Both the position numbers and the translations under genes were made by a program. A stretch of DNA of 64,000 bases from CAIWXH01 sp964555675. Lineage in GTDB: Bacteria; Chloroflexota; Chloroflexia; Chloroflexales; Chloroflexaceae. Of the stretch, positions 41,910 to 51,431 are shown piece by piece (within the stretch, counting starts at the first letter, position 1; the number at the start of each line of letters is the position of its first letter). The DNA lies in assembly GCA_964555675.1 (NCBI GenBank), contig CAZKTU010000003.1, forward strand, positions 23,901-87,900. The letters run 5' to 3'. Below the pieces are notes generated by a model. The model searched no databases and was not told the origin of the DNA. It was given only the letters and a program-made list of their open reading frames with translations.

Positions 41910-43034
41910 CTAAGGGGTGGGCTTGATTCTGAGGGCGGCTCTGCGCGCGGCGTAGAGGATGACGCTGAGGACGATTGCGCCCAGGACGAGCAGGGCGACC
42001 AGTTTGGCGATGGGCGGCACGTCGAGCAGGGCGATCGCCCCGAAGATGGCGCTGAGGGTGCAGTAGACGTAGACCACCTGGCGCTGCGACAGGCCCATGT
42101 CGAGGAGCCTGTGGTGCAGGTGGTCGCGCCCCGCGTGGGCCGCCGAGCCGCCGCGGGCGATGCGCGAGACGATCAGCCAGGCCATGTCGATCAGCGGTAC
42201 GCCCATCACCAGCAGGGCTGTGGCCAGCTTGGCGCCCCCGATGATTGCGCTCACCCCCAGGATGTAGCCCAGAGTCATCGCCCCCACGTCGCCCATGAAG
42301 GTCTTCGCCGGGTGGAAGTTGAAGGGCAGGAAGCCCGCGCAGGCCCCGGCGAGGGCCAGGGGCAGCAGGGCCACCGTGTATTGGGGCGGCTCGAGGCCCA
42401 GGGTGTGCAGGGCCAGGACCGACGCGCCGATCAGGGTGACCCCGGCCGCCAGGCCGTCGAGCCCGTCGGTCCAGTTGACCATGTTCTGCATGCCGACGAT
42501 CCAGAAGATCGTGGCCCCGATCGCCAGCCAGGGGCTGAGCTCGTGGAGGTGGATCTGCTGGATGAAGGGGAAGTTGAAGGCGGTGAGGATGATCCCGCGC
42601 GCCTCGGTGCTGGCGCCCAGGGCGTCCGGGTAGAGCTGACGGTCCCACAGGTAGGGGCCCACGGCCACGAGGGCGGCTAGGATGTGTACGCCCAGGCGCG
42701 GTAGGGCCGGCAGGTCGCGCACGTCGTCGATCAGGCTTACAGCGGCGACGATGCTGGCCCCGGTCAGCAGCAGCCCGAGGCGCAGGTGCTCGAAGGGCGA
42801 GCGGCGCAGGGCCGGGTCGAGCCACTCGAGGGCGAAGCTGAGCAGCAGGGCCGCCGCGAAGCCGGCGATCATCGCCAGGCCGCCGACGGTCGGCGTGGGC
42901 CGGCGGTGCACGTGGCGCGGCCCAGGCTGCGCCACCCAGCCCTCGCGCTCAGAGAGCCTGAGCAGGGGCGGGGTGAGCAGGGCCGTGACGGCGAAGGCGA
43001 CCACAAACGTGGTGGCGAGGGCGAAGAGTAGCAT
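41910..43034 (-). CDS. WecA/MraY-family undecaprenyl-phosphate sugar-1-phosphate transferase
   Basis: The 374-residue membrane enzyme has ten or eleven helices and transfers a sugar-1-phosphate, typically GlcNAc-1-phosphate, from UDP-sugar to undecaprenyl phosphate. Family motifs are NMVNWTDGLDGLAAG, the metal-binding FMGDVGAMTLG, and the HxHH-like DHLHHRLLDMG near the C-terminus, which favours the WecA/TagO branch over MraY. Start at ATG 43034 and stop seven bases past the assembly gap. It follows upp by 10 bases. It likely begins synthesis of a surface glycan lipid carrier, perhaps the one assembled by the enzymes at 24710-32791. Confidence 0.92.
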   Translation of the reverse strand: MLLFALATTFVVAFAVTALLTPPLLRLSEREGWVAQPGPRHVHRRPTPTVGGLAMIAGFAAALLLSFALEWLDPALRRSPFEHLRLGLLLTGASIVAAVSLIDDVRDLPALPRLGVHILAALVAVGPYLWDRQLYPDALGASTEARGIILTAFNFPFIQQIHLHELSPWLAIGATIFWIVGMQNMVNWTDGLDGLAAGVTLIGASVLALHTLGLEPPQYTVALLPLALAGACAGFLPFNFHPAKTFMGDVGAMTLGYILGVSAIIGGAKLATALLVMGVPLIDMAWLIVSRIARGGSAAHAGRDHLHHRLLDMGLSQRQVVYVYCTLSAIFGAIALLDVPPIAKLVALLVLGAIVLSVILYAARRAALRIKPTP

Positions 43035-43044
43035 ACGGGGGGCG

Positions 43045-43674
43045 TCAGCCCGTCCCGAACTGGCGGTCGCCCGCGTCGCCGAGGCCGGGCACGATATAGC
43101 CGCGCTCGTTGAGGTGGCTATCGATCGCGGCCAGGTGGATGATCACATCGGGGTGGGCCTGGCTCAGGGTCTGCACACCCTCGGGGGCGGCGATCAGGCC
43201 GAGGAACTTGATCCGGCTCGCGCCCCAATCCTTGAGGATGTCGACGGCGGCCACGGCCGAGCCGCCCGTCGCCAGCATCGGGTCGACGATGATCGACAGG
43301 TCGATGTCGGGCTCTTTGGGCAGCTTGTTATAGTAGGTGACCGGCTGCAGGGTCTCGTGGTCGCGGTAGAGGCCGAGATGCCAGACATGGACGGTCGGCA
43401 GGATATCGATGATCGCCTCGGACATGCCCAGGCCGGCCCGCAGGATGGGGATGACGCCGACCCTGTCGGCCACCTCGAAGCCCTGGCAGGGGGCCAGGGG
43501 GGTCTGCACCGTCAGGGGGGCGAGGCCAAGATCCTCGGTGGCCTCATAGAAGAGCAGCTGAGCGATCTCGCGCACCAGCTCGCGGAACTTCTTCGGCTCG
43601 GTCAGGCCGCTGCGCAGCAGGGCCAGCTTGTGCTGCACCAGGGGGTGCCGTGAGACGTGGACCTGCTCGGCCAT
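43045..43674 (-). CDS. upp: Uracil phosphoribosyltransferase
   Basis: A 209-residue pyrimidine salvage enzyme converting uracil and PRPP to UMP. The PRPP-binding segment IVDPMLATGGSAVAAV and the uracil-binding C-terminal segment YIVPGLGDAGDRQFGT are typical. ATG 43674 lies four bases after the response-regulator stop, with AGGA upstream; an upstream in-frame ATG at 43704 would overlap that gene. An unusual neighbour for a regulator, but close spacing suggests cotranscription of clpX-regulator-upp-wecA. Confidence 0.95.
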   Translation of the reverse strand: MAEQVHVSRHPLVQHKLALLRSGLTEPKKFRELVREIAQLLFYEATEDLGLAPLTVQTPLAPCQGFEVADRVGVIPILRAGLGMSEAIIDILPTVHVWHLGLYRDHETLQPVTYYNKLPKEPDIDLSIIVDPMLATGGSAVAAVDILKDWGASRIKFLGLIAAPEGVQTLSQAHPDVIIHLAAIDSHLNERGYIVPGLGDAGDRQFGTG

Positions 43675-43678
43675 GAGA

Positions 43679-44416
43679 TTATCCTTCGGACAGCTTGTAG
43701 CCAACGCCGCGGATGGTGACGATCAGGCGGGGGCGCGAGGGGGTCTCCTCGACCTTTTCGCGCAGGCGGCGCACACACACATCGACCAGGTTGGTCTCGC
43801 CGACGTACTCGTAGCCCCAGACCTCGCGGAAGAGGGTCTCGCGGTCGAAGACCTGGCCGGCGTTAGCGGCGAGGAAGTAGAGCAGCTCGAACTCCATCGG
43901 GGTCAGGTTAACCTCGACGCCGCGCACCGAGACTCTATGGCGGGGCTCGTCGATCTCGAGCGGGCCGATGCGCACGATCGGCGGGGCGCGGCGCGACTTA
44001 TAGCCCTCGACGCGGCGCAAGATGGCCTCGACGCGGGCGATCAGCTCGGCCGTCTTGAACGGCTTGGTGATATAGTCGTCGGCTCCGAGCTCGAAGCCGT
44101 GGACGATGTCGTCGGTGCCGTCGCGGCTGGTGAGGATGACGATCGGGACGTCGCTCTTCTCGCGGATGCGCTGACAGGCCTCGAAGCCGTCGACGTAGGG
44201 CATCATCACGTCGAGGATGACCACGTCGCAGGGCTGCTTCTCGAAGGCCTTGAGGGCCTCGAGGCCGTTGGGCACGGCCGTCAGCTCGTAGCGCGGGTCT
44301 TTGAGGGTGATCTGAATGAGCGCGGCGATGGAGGGGTCGTCGTCAGCGATGAGGATGCGCCGCGGGGGCTGGGCCTCCTCGGCGGCGCGGTCGGCTGTGC
44401 GGCGGATCGGCGGCAT
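43679..44416 (-). CDS. OmpR/PhoB-family response regulator
   Basis: A 245-residue regulator. After a 19-residue charged N-terminus, the receiver domain has DDD, the phosphoacceptor in ILDVMMPYVDG (about D69) and lysine in ITKPFK. The winged-helix output (about 145-240) ends in GVGYKLSEG. It is related to MtrA/RegX-type regulators. No kinase is adjacent. A GGGGAGGG/CCCTCCCC hairpin lies between it and clpX, so it may be transcribed partly from readthrough. Confidence 0.93.
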   Translation of the reverse strand: MPPIRRTADRAAEEAQPPRRILIADDDPSIAALIQITLKDPRYELTAVPNGLEALKAFEKQPCDVVILDVMMPYVDGFEACQRIREKSDVPIVILTSRDGTDDIVHGFELGADDYITKPFKTAELIARVEAILRRVEGYKSRRAPPIVRIGPLEIDEPRHRVSVRGVEVNLTPMEFELLYFLAANAGQVFDRETLFREVWGYEYVGETNLVDVCVRRLREKVEETPSRPRLIVTIRGVGYKLSEG

Positions 44417-44437
44417 AGGCTCCGTGAGGCGGGGTCA

Positions 44438-44458
44438 GGGGAGGGCGGAACCCTCCCC
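44438..44458 (-). terminator. GGGGAGGG hairpin between clpX and regulator
   Basis: GGGGAGGG (44438-44445) and CCCTCCCC (44451-44458) pair perfectly around CGGAA, 7 bases past the clpX stop and 22 bases before the regulator start. It may act as an attenuator or RNA-processing site. Confidence 0.5.
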
Positions 44459-44465
44459 AGAAACC

Positions 44466-45770
<1,305 letters not shown>

Positions 45771-45784
45771 TAGAGTATCTCCGA

Positions 45785-45829
45785 GGGGGCGCGCTTCGCC
45801 TACTGGTGCGCTCGGCGATGCGCGCCCCC
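45785..45829 (-). terminator. Long hairpin between clpP and clpX
   Basis: GGGGGCGCGC (45785-45794) pairs with GCGCGCCCCC (45820-45829), and after one mismatch TCGCC pairs with GGCGA. This 15-pair stem lies in the clpP-clpX gap and may attenuate transcription or stabilise the clpP transcript end. Confidence 0.6.
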
Positions 45830-45839
45830 GGCCTCAGTG

Positions 45840-46487
45840 CTACTTCTTCTCCGCCAGGTCCTCGCGGTTCAGGATCTCGTCGATGATCCCGTACTCCTTG
45901 GCCTGCTCGGGGGTCATGAACAGGTCGCGGTCGAAGTCCTTGGCGATGCGCTCGACCGGCTGGCCCGTATCTTTCGAGAGCAGCTCGCGCACGACCTGCT
46001 GCATGCGCAGGAGCTCCCTGGCCATGATCTCGACATCGGGGGCGTAGCCGCGGGCGCCGCCGCCGGCCGGGTGCATGTGGATGGTCGAGTGGGGCAGGCT
46101 GTAGCGCTTGCCCTTGGTGCCGCCGGCGAGGATGGGGGTGGCCATGCTGCCCGCCATGCCGACACAGACCGTGGCGATGTCGGGCCTGATGTGGCGCATG
46201 GTGTCGTAGATGCCGAGGCCGGCCGTGACCGAGCCGCCGGGGCTGTTGATATACAGCCAGATGTCGCGGTCGGGGTCCTCGCTCTCGAGGAAGAGCAGCT
46301 GGGCCACGATCAGGTTGGCGATCTGGTCCTCGATCGGGGTGCCGAGGATGATGATGCGCTCCTTGAGCAAGCGCGAGTAGATATCGAAGGCGCGCTCGCC
46401 GCGGCTGGTGCTCTCGACGACCATCGGGATGAGCGACTCGGGGCGCTGCGAGGCCCAGTCGGGGCTATTGGGTGAGATCCAGTTCAT
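45840..46487 (-). CDS. clpP: ClpP, proteolytic subunit
   Basis: A 215-residue serine protease. The nucleophile lies in VGMAGSMATPILAGG and the histidine in HSTIHMHPAGGG, with the catalytic aspartate near EDPDRD or the VERIAKDFDRD segment. Length and all family motifs are normal. The gene lies 17 bases after tig and before clpX, the classical tig-clpP-clpX order. Confidence 0.97.
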   Translation of the reverse strand: MNWISPNSPDWASQRPESLIPMVVESTSRGERAFDIYSRLLKERIIILGTPIEDQIANLIVAQLLFLESEDPDRDIWLYINSPGGSVTAGLGIYDTMRHIRPDIATVCVGMAGSMATPILAGGTKGKRYSLPHSTIHMHPAGGGARGYAPDVEIMARELLRMQQVVRELLSKDTGQPVERIAKDFDRDLFMTPEQAKEYGIIDEILNREDLAEKK

Positions 46488-46504
46488 TGGCTCCTCATTT
46501 CCGG

Positions 46505-47929
46505 CTACTCGGCTGCTGTGGGCGTCTCGGTCACCTCCACAGCGGGGGGCGTCGTGTCGGCCTCGGTCTTGGGGTCGGCCGTATCCGAGGGCTCTGCCTC
46601 GTCGTCGGCAGGGGCGGCCCCGAGGGCGGGCGCGGCGCCTGTGGCGATGGCGATCAGGCGCTCGCGCAGCTTGCGGTCGAGGACCGAGTTGGCGACGCTG
46701 TTGATCATCTGGTTGTTCTGAAGCACCTCGGCGACCGAGGGGCGCTGCTCGTCCTCGTAGTCCGCGAGCAGGCGTCCGACCTCTTGCTCGACCTCGTCCT
46801 GCGAGATCGCGAGGCCCTCGGCGCGCACAATCTCGCGCAGGGCGAGGGTGACCTTGGTCTGGCGCTCGGCGTCCGGCACGAGGGCCTCGATGGCGTCCTC
46901 GTGGGTCTGGCCGCGGTACTGCAGCATCTGCTCGAGGGTGATGCCATAGCGCGAGAACTGGCGCTCCTGGTCGTGGAGCATCTCGTGGGCCAGATCGTGG
47001 ACCATGACCTCGGGGATGTCGTAGTCGGTCTGGGCGACCAACTGCTCGATGTAGCCGTCGAGGGCCTTGCGCTCGGCCGCAGTCTTGGCCGAGGTCTCCA
47101 TGTCGGCGCGGGTCTTGGCCCGCAGGTCGTCGAGGGTGCCCTCGAAGTTCTCAAGGGTCGGCACATCCTCCCAGTCGGGGAGCAGCCGCTCCTGGAGGGA
47201 GAGGATCTCGACCTTGAAGGTCACCGCTTTGCCGCGGACCTGCTCGTTGCCGTGATCTTCGGGGAGGGTGGCGTTGACCTCTTTAGTGTCGCCGACATTC
47301 GCGCCAAGCAGGCCCTCGTAGAGCTCGTCGACGAGGCGACCCTTCACCAAGTCGAGGGTCTGCTCGGGGGCCTCGGCGCCCTCCTCGCGGGGCTCGAGCG
47401 GCTCGCCCTCGACGATCGTGTCGAGGCGCACCTTGAGCTGGTCGCCGTCCTGGGCCGGGCGGGGCTCATCCAGCTCTTTGAGCACCACGTGGCGGTCGCG
47501 CACGACGTCCATCATGCGCTCGACCTGCTCATCGGTGATGGGCTCGAGCTCGAAGGGAGTGCGCAGTGAGCGGTAGTCGCCCACATTGACCGTCGGCTGC
47601 ACGGGGACGTGAATGGTGAAGATGAACGGGTCCGACGAGTCGACGCCCTGGAGGCTGGCCGGGCCCACTGGGTCGACCTTCTCTTGCTGGAGGGCGTCGC
47701 GGAAGGCCTTGTTGATCAGGTCTTCGGAGGCCTCCTCAATCAGGGCTTCGCGCCCGAAAGTCCGCTCGATCATAAAACGCGGCGCCTTGCCCGGGCGAAA
47801 GCCGTGGATGGGGTACTTCTGTGAGAGCCGGCGGGCGGCCTGGTCGAGGCCACGCTCGAGGCGCTCTTTGTCGAGCTCGATCTGCAATGACAAAAGGCTC
47901 TTGGGCAGCTTCTCAGTAGTGATCTTCAC
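46505..47929 (-). CDS. tig: Trigger factor
   Basis: A 474-residue ribosome-bound chaperone. The N-terminal ribosome-binding domain includes FRPGKAPR (the usual GFRxGKxP motif appears as GFRPGKAP), followed by the FKBP-type PPIase region (about 165-250) and the helical C-terminal domain. The last 40 residues are an acidic, Thr/Pro-rich tail not needed for the core. First gene of the operon, under the promoter at 48019-48027. Downstream genes clpP and clpX complete the protein-quality unit. Confidence 0.95.
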   Translation of the reverse strand: MKITTEKLPKSLLSLQIELDKERLERGLDQAARRLSQKYPIHGFRPGKAPRFMIERTFGREALIEEASEDLINKAFRDALQQEKVDPVGPASLQGVDSSDPFIFTIHVPVQPTVNVGDYRSLRTPFELEPITDEQVERMMDVVRDRHVVLKELDEPRPAQDGDQLKVRLDTIVEGEPLEPREEGAEAPEQTLDLVKGRLVDELYEGLLGANVGDTKEVNATLPEDHGNEQVRGKAVTFKVEILSLQERLLPDWEDVPTLENFEGTLDDLRAKTRADMETSAKTAAERKALDGYIEQLVAQTDYDIPEVMVHDLAHEMLHDQERQFSRYGITLEQMLQYRGQTHEDAIEALVPDAERQTKVTLALREIVRAEGLAISQDEVEQEVGRLLADYEDEQRPSVAEVLQNNQMINSVANSVLDRKLRERLIAIATGAAPALGAAPADDEAEPSDTADPKTEADTTPPAVEVTETPTAAE

Positions 47930-48018
47930 GCTCGAACATCTCCGTGATCAACGTCGCGCCGCGGCCTGCATGCTTATGAGCACGCGCTTACGCGTCGCCA
48001 AGGACGATACTCCGTGTC

Positions 48019-48027
48019 ATTATAGCA
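48019..48027 (-). promoter_or_regulatory. Extended -10 promoter of tig
   Basis: On the minus strand TGC-TATAAT is followed by about 80 bases of leader to the tig ATG at 47929. No matching -35 was found. Confidence 0.6.
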
Positions 48028-48103
48028 CGTCGTGCTCGGCGTGCAAAGCATGTGAAGCAGCCCCGGCGGGCCGATCGGGGCGGCGGCGGAGCCGGTTCTA
48101 GGC

Positions 48104-48109
48104 TATAAT
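48104..48109 (+). promoter_or_regulatory. Probable -10 of the lspA operon
   Basis: TATAAT lies 32 bases before the ATG at 48142. No good -35 is present. Confidence 0.5.
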
Positions 48110-48141
48110 GGATCGATGTCGGAGGGCCTGGCCGGGCCCTT

Positions 48142-48672
48142 ATGTTGGAACGGGAGTACCCAGTGCAGGTGAGGAGCAACAGGGTCTGGGCCGTGCCGCT
48201 CGTCGTGGCGGCGGCGACGATCACCCTCGATCAGCTGACCAAGCTGTGGGTGGTCAATACGCTTGGCCCCACGACCATGACCGAGTTTATCCCGATCATC
48301 GGCGATACGGTGCGCATCGCCTACTCGCATAATACCGGGGTCGCCTTCAGCCTGTTTCAGGGCCACCCCGAGCTGCTGACCATCAGCGCGCTGCTGATCG
48401 TCGCGGGCGCGATCTATTTCTACAGCACCCAGCTGCCCAACCAGCGCACGCTGATCCAGGTGATTATGGGCCTGATCCTGGGCGGCGCCTTCGGCAACCT
48501 GATCGACCGGGTGCGCCTGGGCTATGTGGTCGACTTCATCCAGGTGGGCTGGTTCCCGATCTTCAATGTCGCCGACAGCGCGATCAGCGTCGGGGCGGCC
48601 CTGCTGATGCTGCAGTTTCTCCGCGACGAGCTGGCCCAGCGCGGCGATAGCCAGGCCCTGACGCCACAGTGA
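48142..48672 (+). CDS. lspA: Lipoprotein signal peptidase, copy 1
   Basis: A 176-residue membrane aspartyl peptidase with four helices that removes signal peptides from prolipoproteins. Catalytic aspartates are in NLIDRVRLGYVVDF and FNVADSAISV. The N-terminal DQLTKLW motif and SHNTGVAF are present. The start could be ATG 48142 or GTG 48168. Eight bases later a second, clearly homologous lspA begins. The operon continues with the second copy and rluD. Confidence 0.93.
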   Translation: MLEREYPVQVRSNRVWAVPLVVAAATITLDQLTKLWVVNTLGPTTMTEFIPIIGDTVRIAYSHNTGVAFSLFQGHPELLTISALLIVAGAIYFYSTQLPNQRTLIQVIMGLILGGAFGNLIDRVRLGYVVDFIQVGWFPIFNVADSAISVGAALLMLQFLRDELAQRGDSQALTPQ

Positions 48673-48679
48673 GGGCACC

Positions 48680-49240
48680 GTGAGCGCCCACCGCCCAATG
48701 CTCGGCCCGCAGCGCTGGCTCATCCCCGCCGCGATCGCGCTGGCCGTCTTTGTCGCCGACCAGTCCTCGAAGATCTGGGCCGTGGCCACCCTCGGGCCCG
48801 TGCCCTACACCCGCGAGCTCGCCCTCGTGGGCGACTGGTTCGCGTTGGTCTACTCGCGGAACACGGGCGTGGCCTTCGGCCTGTTCCAGAACATGCCGCA
48901 GCTCTTCACCGTGACCTCGATCCTGATCACCGCGGGCGCGATCTACGCCTATGTGCGCCACCTGCCCAACCATAGCCGCTGGGTGCAGCTCGCCATGGGC
49001 CTGATCGTCGGCGGGGCCCTGGGCAATATCGCCGACCGGGTGCGCCTGGGCTATGTGGTCGACTTCATCAGCGTGGGCTGGTGGCCGGTCTTCAACCTGG
49101 CCGATAGTGCGATCACCGTCGGGGTGACCACCCTGGCCGCCTACCTGATCTTCGTCGGCGACGAGCCCGCCCCCCGGCCACGGGCCGCCCCCAGCGACGA
49201 CGGCCTGCTCACGGATCTGCTCAGCCGAGATCTGGAGTGA
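48680..49240 (+). CDS. Lipoprotein signal peptidase, copy 2 (tandem paralog)
   Basis: A 186-residue LspA homolog with both catalytic aspartates preserved: NIADRVRLGYVVDF and FNLADSAITV. DQSSKIW replaces the usual DQxTK. The shared RVRLGYVVDFI and AGAIY segments and the adjacent position show a tandem duplication followed by divergence; the C-terminal tail of about 25 residues is new. GTG 48680 is the start, 8 bases after copy 1. The two copies may process different lipoproteins or act under different conditions. Confidence 0.92.
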   Translation: MSAHRPMLGPQRWLIPAAIALAVFVADQSSKIWAVATLGPVPYTRELALVGDWFALVYSRNTGVAFGLFQNMPQLFTVTSILITAGAIYAYVRHLPNHSRWVQLAMGLIVGGALGNIADRVRLGYVVDFISVGWWPVFNLADSAITVGVTTLAAYLIFVGDEPAPRPRAAPSDDGLLTDLLSRDLE

Positions 49241-50175
49241 CCGACCCCGACACCATCGAGCTGTATGCCACCCCCGAGAGCGCCGGCGAGCGCCTGGATC
49301 GTTTTGTCTCGCGCTCGGTCGCCGAGCTCTCGCGCTCGTTCGCCCAGCAGCTGATCAGCGAGGGGCGGGTCACGGTCGATGGCCGCATGGCCCGGCCCAG
49401 CTTCAGCCTGCGCGGCGGCGAGCGGGTGATCGTGACGGTGCCACCGCCCCAGCCCACGGCCCTGCTGCCCGAGGCCATCCCTCTGCAGATCGTCTATGAG
49501 GATGACGACGTCGTGGTGGTCGATAAGCCGGCGGGCATGGTGGTCCACCCGGCGCCCGGCCACGTCGGCGGCACCCTCGCCAACGCCCTGCTGGCGCGCT
49601 ACCCCGACATGCAGGTGAACGGAGGCGTGCGCCCGGGCATCGTCCACCGCATCGACCAGGATACCTCGGGGCTGCTGGTGGTGGCGCGCCACGACCGGGC
49701 CATGCAGGCCCTGACCGAACAGCAGCGGGCCCGCTCGATGCTGAAGATCTACCTCGCCGTGGTCGAGGGGCGCTTCAAGGAGCCGAGCGGGGTGATCGAC
49801 GCGCCGATCGGGCGCCACCCGGCCGACCGTCTGCGCATGGCGGTGTCTAGCGGGGCGACGGCGCGCGAGGCCCGCACACACTACCTGGTGCGCGAGGAGC
49901 TCGGCGAATACACGCTGCTCGAGGTGCGCCTTGAGACCGGGCGCACCCATCAGATCCGCGTGCATATGCTGCACCGCAGCCGCCCCATCCTGGGCGACCC
50001 CATGTATGGCGGGCGCCGTTCCAGGCCCACCTTCGGCCTGAGCCGCCAGTTCCTCCACGCCCACAGGCTGGGCTTCCACCACCCCGCCGACGGCGGCTGG
50101 CGCGAGTTCGAGTCGCCCCTGCCCCCCGACCTGGAGGTCGCCCTCGCGAAGGTGCGCGCCGCGATCCGCAAGTAG
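49237..50175 (+). CDS. rluD: Ribosomal large subunit pseudouridine synthase D
   Basis: A 312-residue enzyme that makes pseudouridines in 23S rRNA. An N-terminal S4 RNA-binding domain (about 15-75) is followed by the catalytic domain. The key motif is HRIDQDTSGLLVVAR with the catalytic aspartate, and TGRTHQIRVH is present. It starts at GTG within the GTGA overlap with the preceding lspA copy, the common lspA-rluD pair. Confidence 0.94.
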   Translation: MTDPDTIELYATPESAGERLDRFVSRSVAELSRSFAQQLISEGRVTVDGRMARPSFSLRGGERVIVTVPPPQPTALLPEAIPLQIVYEDDDVVVVDKPAGMVVHPAPGHVGGTLANALLARYPDMQVNGGVRPGIVHRIDQDTSGLLVVARHDRAMQALTEQQRARSMLKIYLAVVEGRFKEPSGVIDAPIGRHPADRLRMAVSSGATAREARTHYLVREELGEYTLLEVRLETGRTHQIRVHMLHRSRPILGDPMYGGRRSRPTFGLSRQFLHAHRLGFHHPADGGWREFESPLPPDLEVALAKVRAAIRK

Positions 50176-50207
50176 CGTTTCTCGGGAACGGCGCCAGTAA
50201 CACCGTG

Positions 50208-50216
50208 TGCTACAAT
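50208..50216 (+). promoter_or_regulatory. Extended -10 promoter of mdh
   Basis: TGC-TACAAT lies about 85 bases before ATG 50301. The rluD gene ends 32 bases upstream. Confidence 0.55.
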
Positions 50217-50300
50217 GCAGCCGTGTCGTACGCGGCGCGCAACGGCGCCGGCCGCGGCACGTCGTGTCCCAGCGCTCTACGTACTCGTAGGAGGCCGCAC

Positions 50301-51230
50301 ATGCGGAAGAAGATCAGCATTATCGGCGCGGGGTTTGTCGGTTCCACTACTGCCCACTGGTGTGCCGCAGCCGAGCTCGGCGACATCGTCCTGGTTGATA
50401 TTGTCGAGGGCGTGCCCCAGGGCAAGGGCCTCGATCTGTACGAGGCCGCGCCGATCATGGGCTACGATGCCCATATCCTCGGCACCAACAGCTACGCCGA
50501 TACGGCGAACTCGGACGTGATCGTGGTGACCTCGGGCGCGCCCCGCAAGCCGGGCATGAGCCGCGAGGATCTGATCAAGGTCAACGCCGATATCACCCGC
50601 AGCTGTATCACCCAGGCCGCCCCCCTCTCGCCGAACGCCGTGATCATCATGGTCAACAACCCCCTCGACGCGATGACCTATGTCGCCGCCGAGGCCAGCG
50701 GCCTGCCGAAGGAGCGCGTGATCGGCCAGGCCGGCGTGCTCGACAGCGCCCGCTACCGGACCTTTATCGCCATGGAGACCGGGGTCAGCGTCGAGGATAT
50801 CCAGGCGATGCTGATGGGCGGCCACGGCGACGAGATGGTGCCCCTGCCGCGCTTCTCGACTATCGGCGGCATCCCGGTGAGCGAGTTCATCGCCCCCGAC
50901 CGGCTGGCCGCGATCGTCGACCGGGCCCGTAAGGGCGGCGGCGAGATCGTCAACCTGCTGAAGACCGGCAGCGCCTACTATGCCCCCGCGGCGGCCACAA
51001 CCCAGATGGTCGAGGCCGTGCTGAAGGATAAGAAGCGGGTGATCCCCGTGGCCGCCTACCTGACCGGCCAGTATGGCCTGAGCGACATGTACTTCGGCGT
51101 GCCGGTCATCCTCGGCGCCGGCGGCGTCGAGAAGATCATCGAGCTGCCCCTCAACGAGGAAGAGTTGGCCCTGGTCAAGAAGTCGGCCGATGCGGTGCGC
51201 AGCACCCTCGAGACGCTGAAGACGCTCTAA
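50301..51230 (+). CDS. mdh: Malate dehydrogenase
   Basis: A 309-residue NAD-dependent enzyme interconverting malate and oxaloacetate in the TCA cycle. The nucleotide-binding loop is GAGFVGSTTA, followed by DIVEG; NNPLDAMTYVA and the catalytic histidine in GGHGDEMVPL are conserved. Substrate arginines are in GAPRKPGMSR. This is the LDH-like malate dehydrogenase of the type in Chloroflexus. ATG 50301 has a strong GTAGGAGG site. The shorter coding start is preferred to a longer frame that begins before the promoter. Confidence 0.96.
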   Translation: MRKKISIIGAGFVGSTTAHWCAAAELGDIVLVDIVEGVPQGKGLDLYEAAPIMGYDAHILGTNSYADTANSDVIVVTSGAPRKPGMSREDLIKVNADITRSCITQAAPLSPNAVIIMVNNPLDAMTYVAAEASGLPKERVIGQAGVLDSARYRTFIAMETGVSVEDIQAMLMGGHGDEMVPLPRFSTIGGIPVSEFIAPDRLAAIVDRARKGGGEIVNLLKTGSAYYAPAAATTQMVEAVLKDKKRVIPVAAYLTGQYGLSDMYFGVPVILGAGGVEKIIELPLNEEELALVKKSADAVRSTLETLKTL

Positions 51231-51297
51231 GGGTTTGCGAGTTACGTTCTTCGCCCCTACACTCTGCGCGGATGCCTTTGGCATTCGCGGCGGCGGG

Positions 51298-51414
51298 GGC
51301 ACGGGGCCTGCGGCCCCGCAGCGGGTGGATTGTGGAGGGCCTGGCCCTCCACGCCTCCTGCGAGCATGGTGTGAATATGGGGGTGAGGGGGCGGCCGGCC
51401 CGCCTCCCTCACCC
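51298..51414. repeat. Cluster of GC-rich intergenic hairpins
   Basis: The 201-base gap between mdh and the kinase has no gene. It contains GGGGCCTGCGGCCCC, GTGGAGGGC/GCCCTCCAC (51332-51352) and a long stem GGGTGAGGG+GGCGG with CCGCC+CCCTCACCC (51381-51414, one bulged T). These would fold in mdh mRNA and probably terminate it. Confidence 0.6.
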
Positions 51415-51431
51415 GTTCGGTTGGGGGACTC

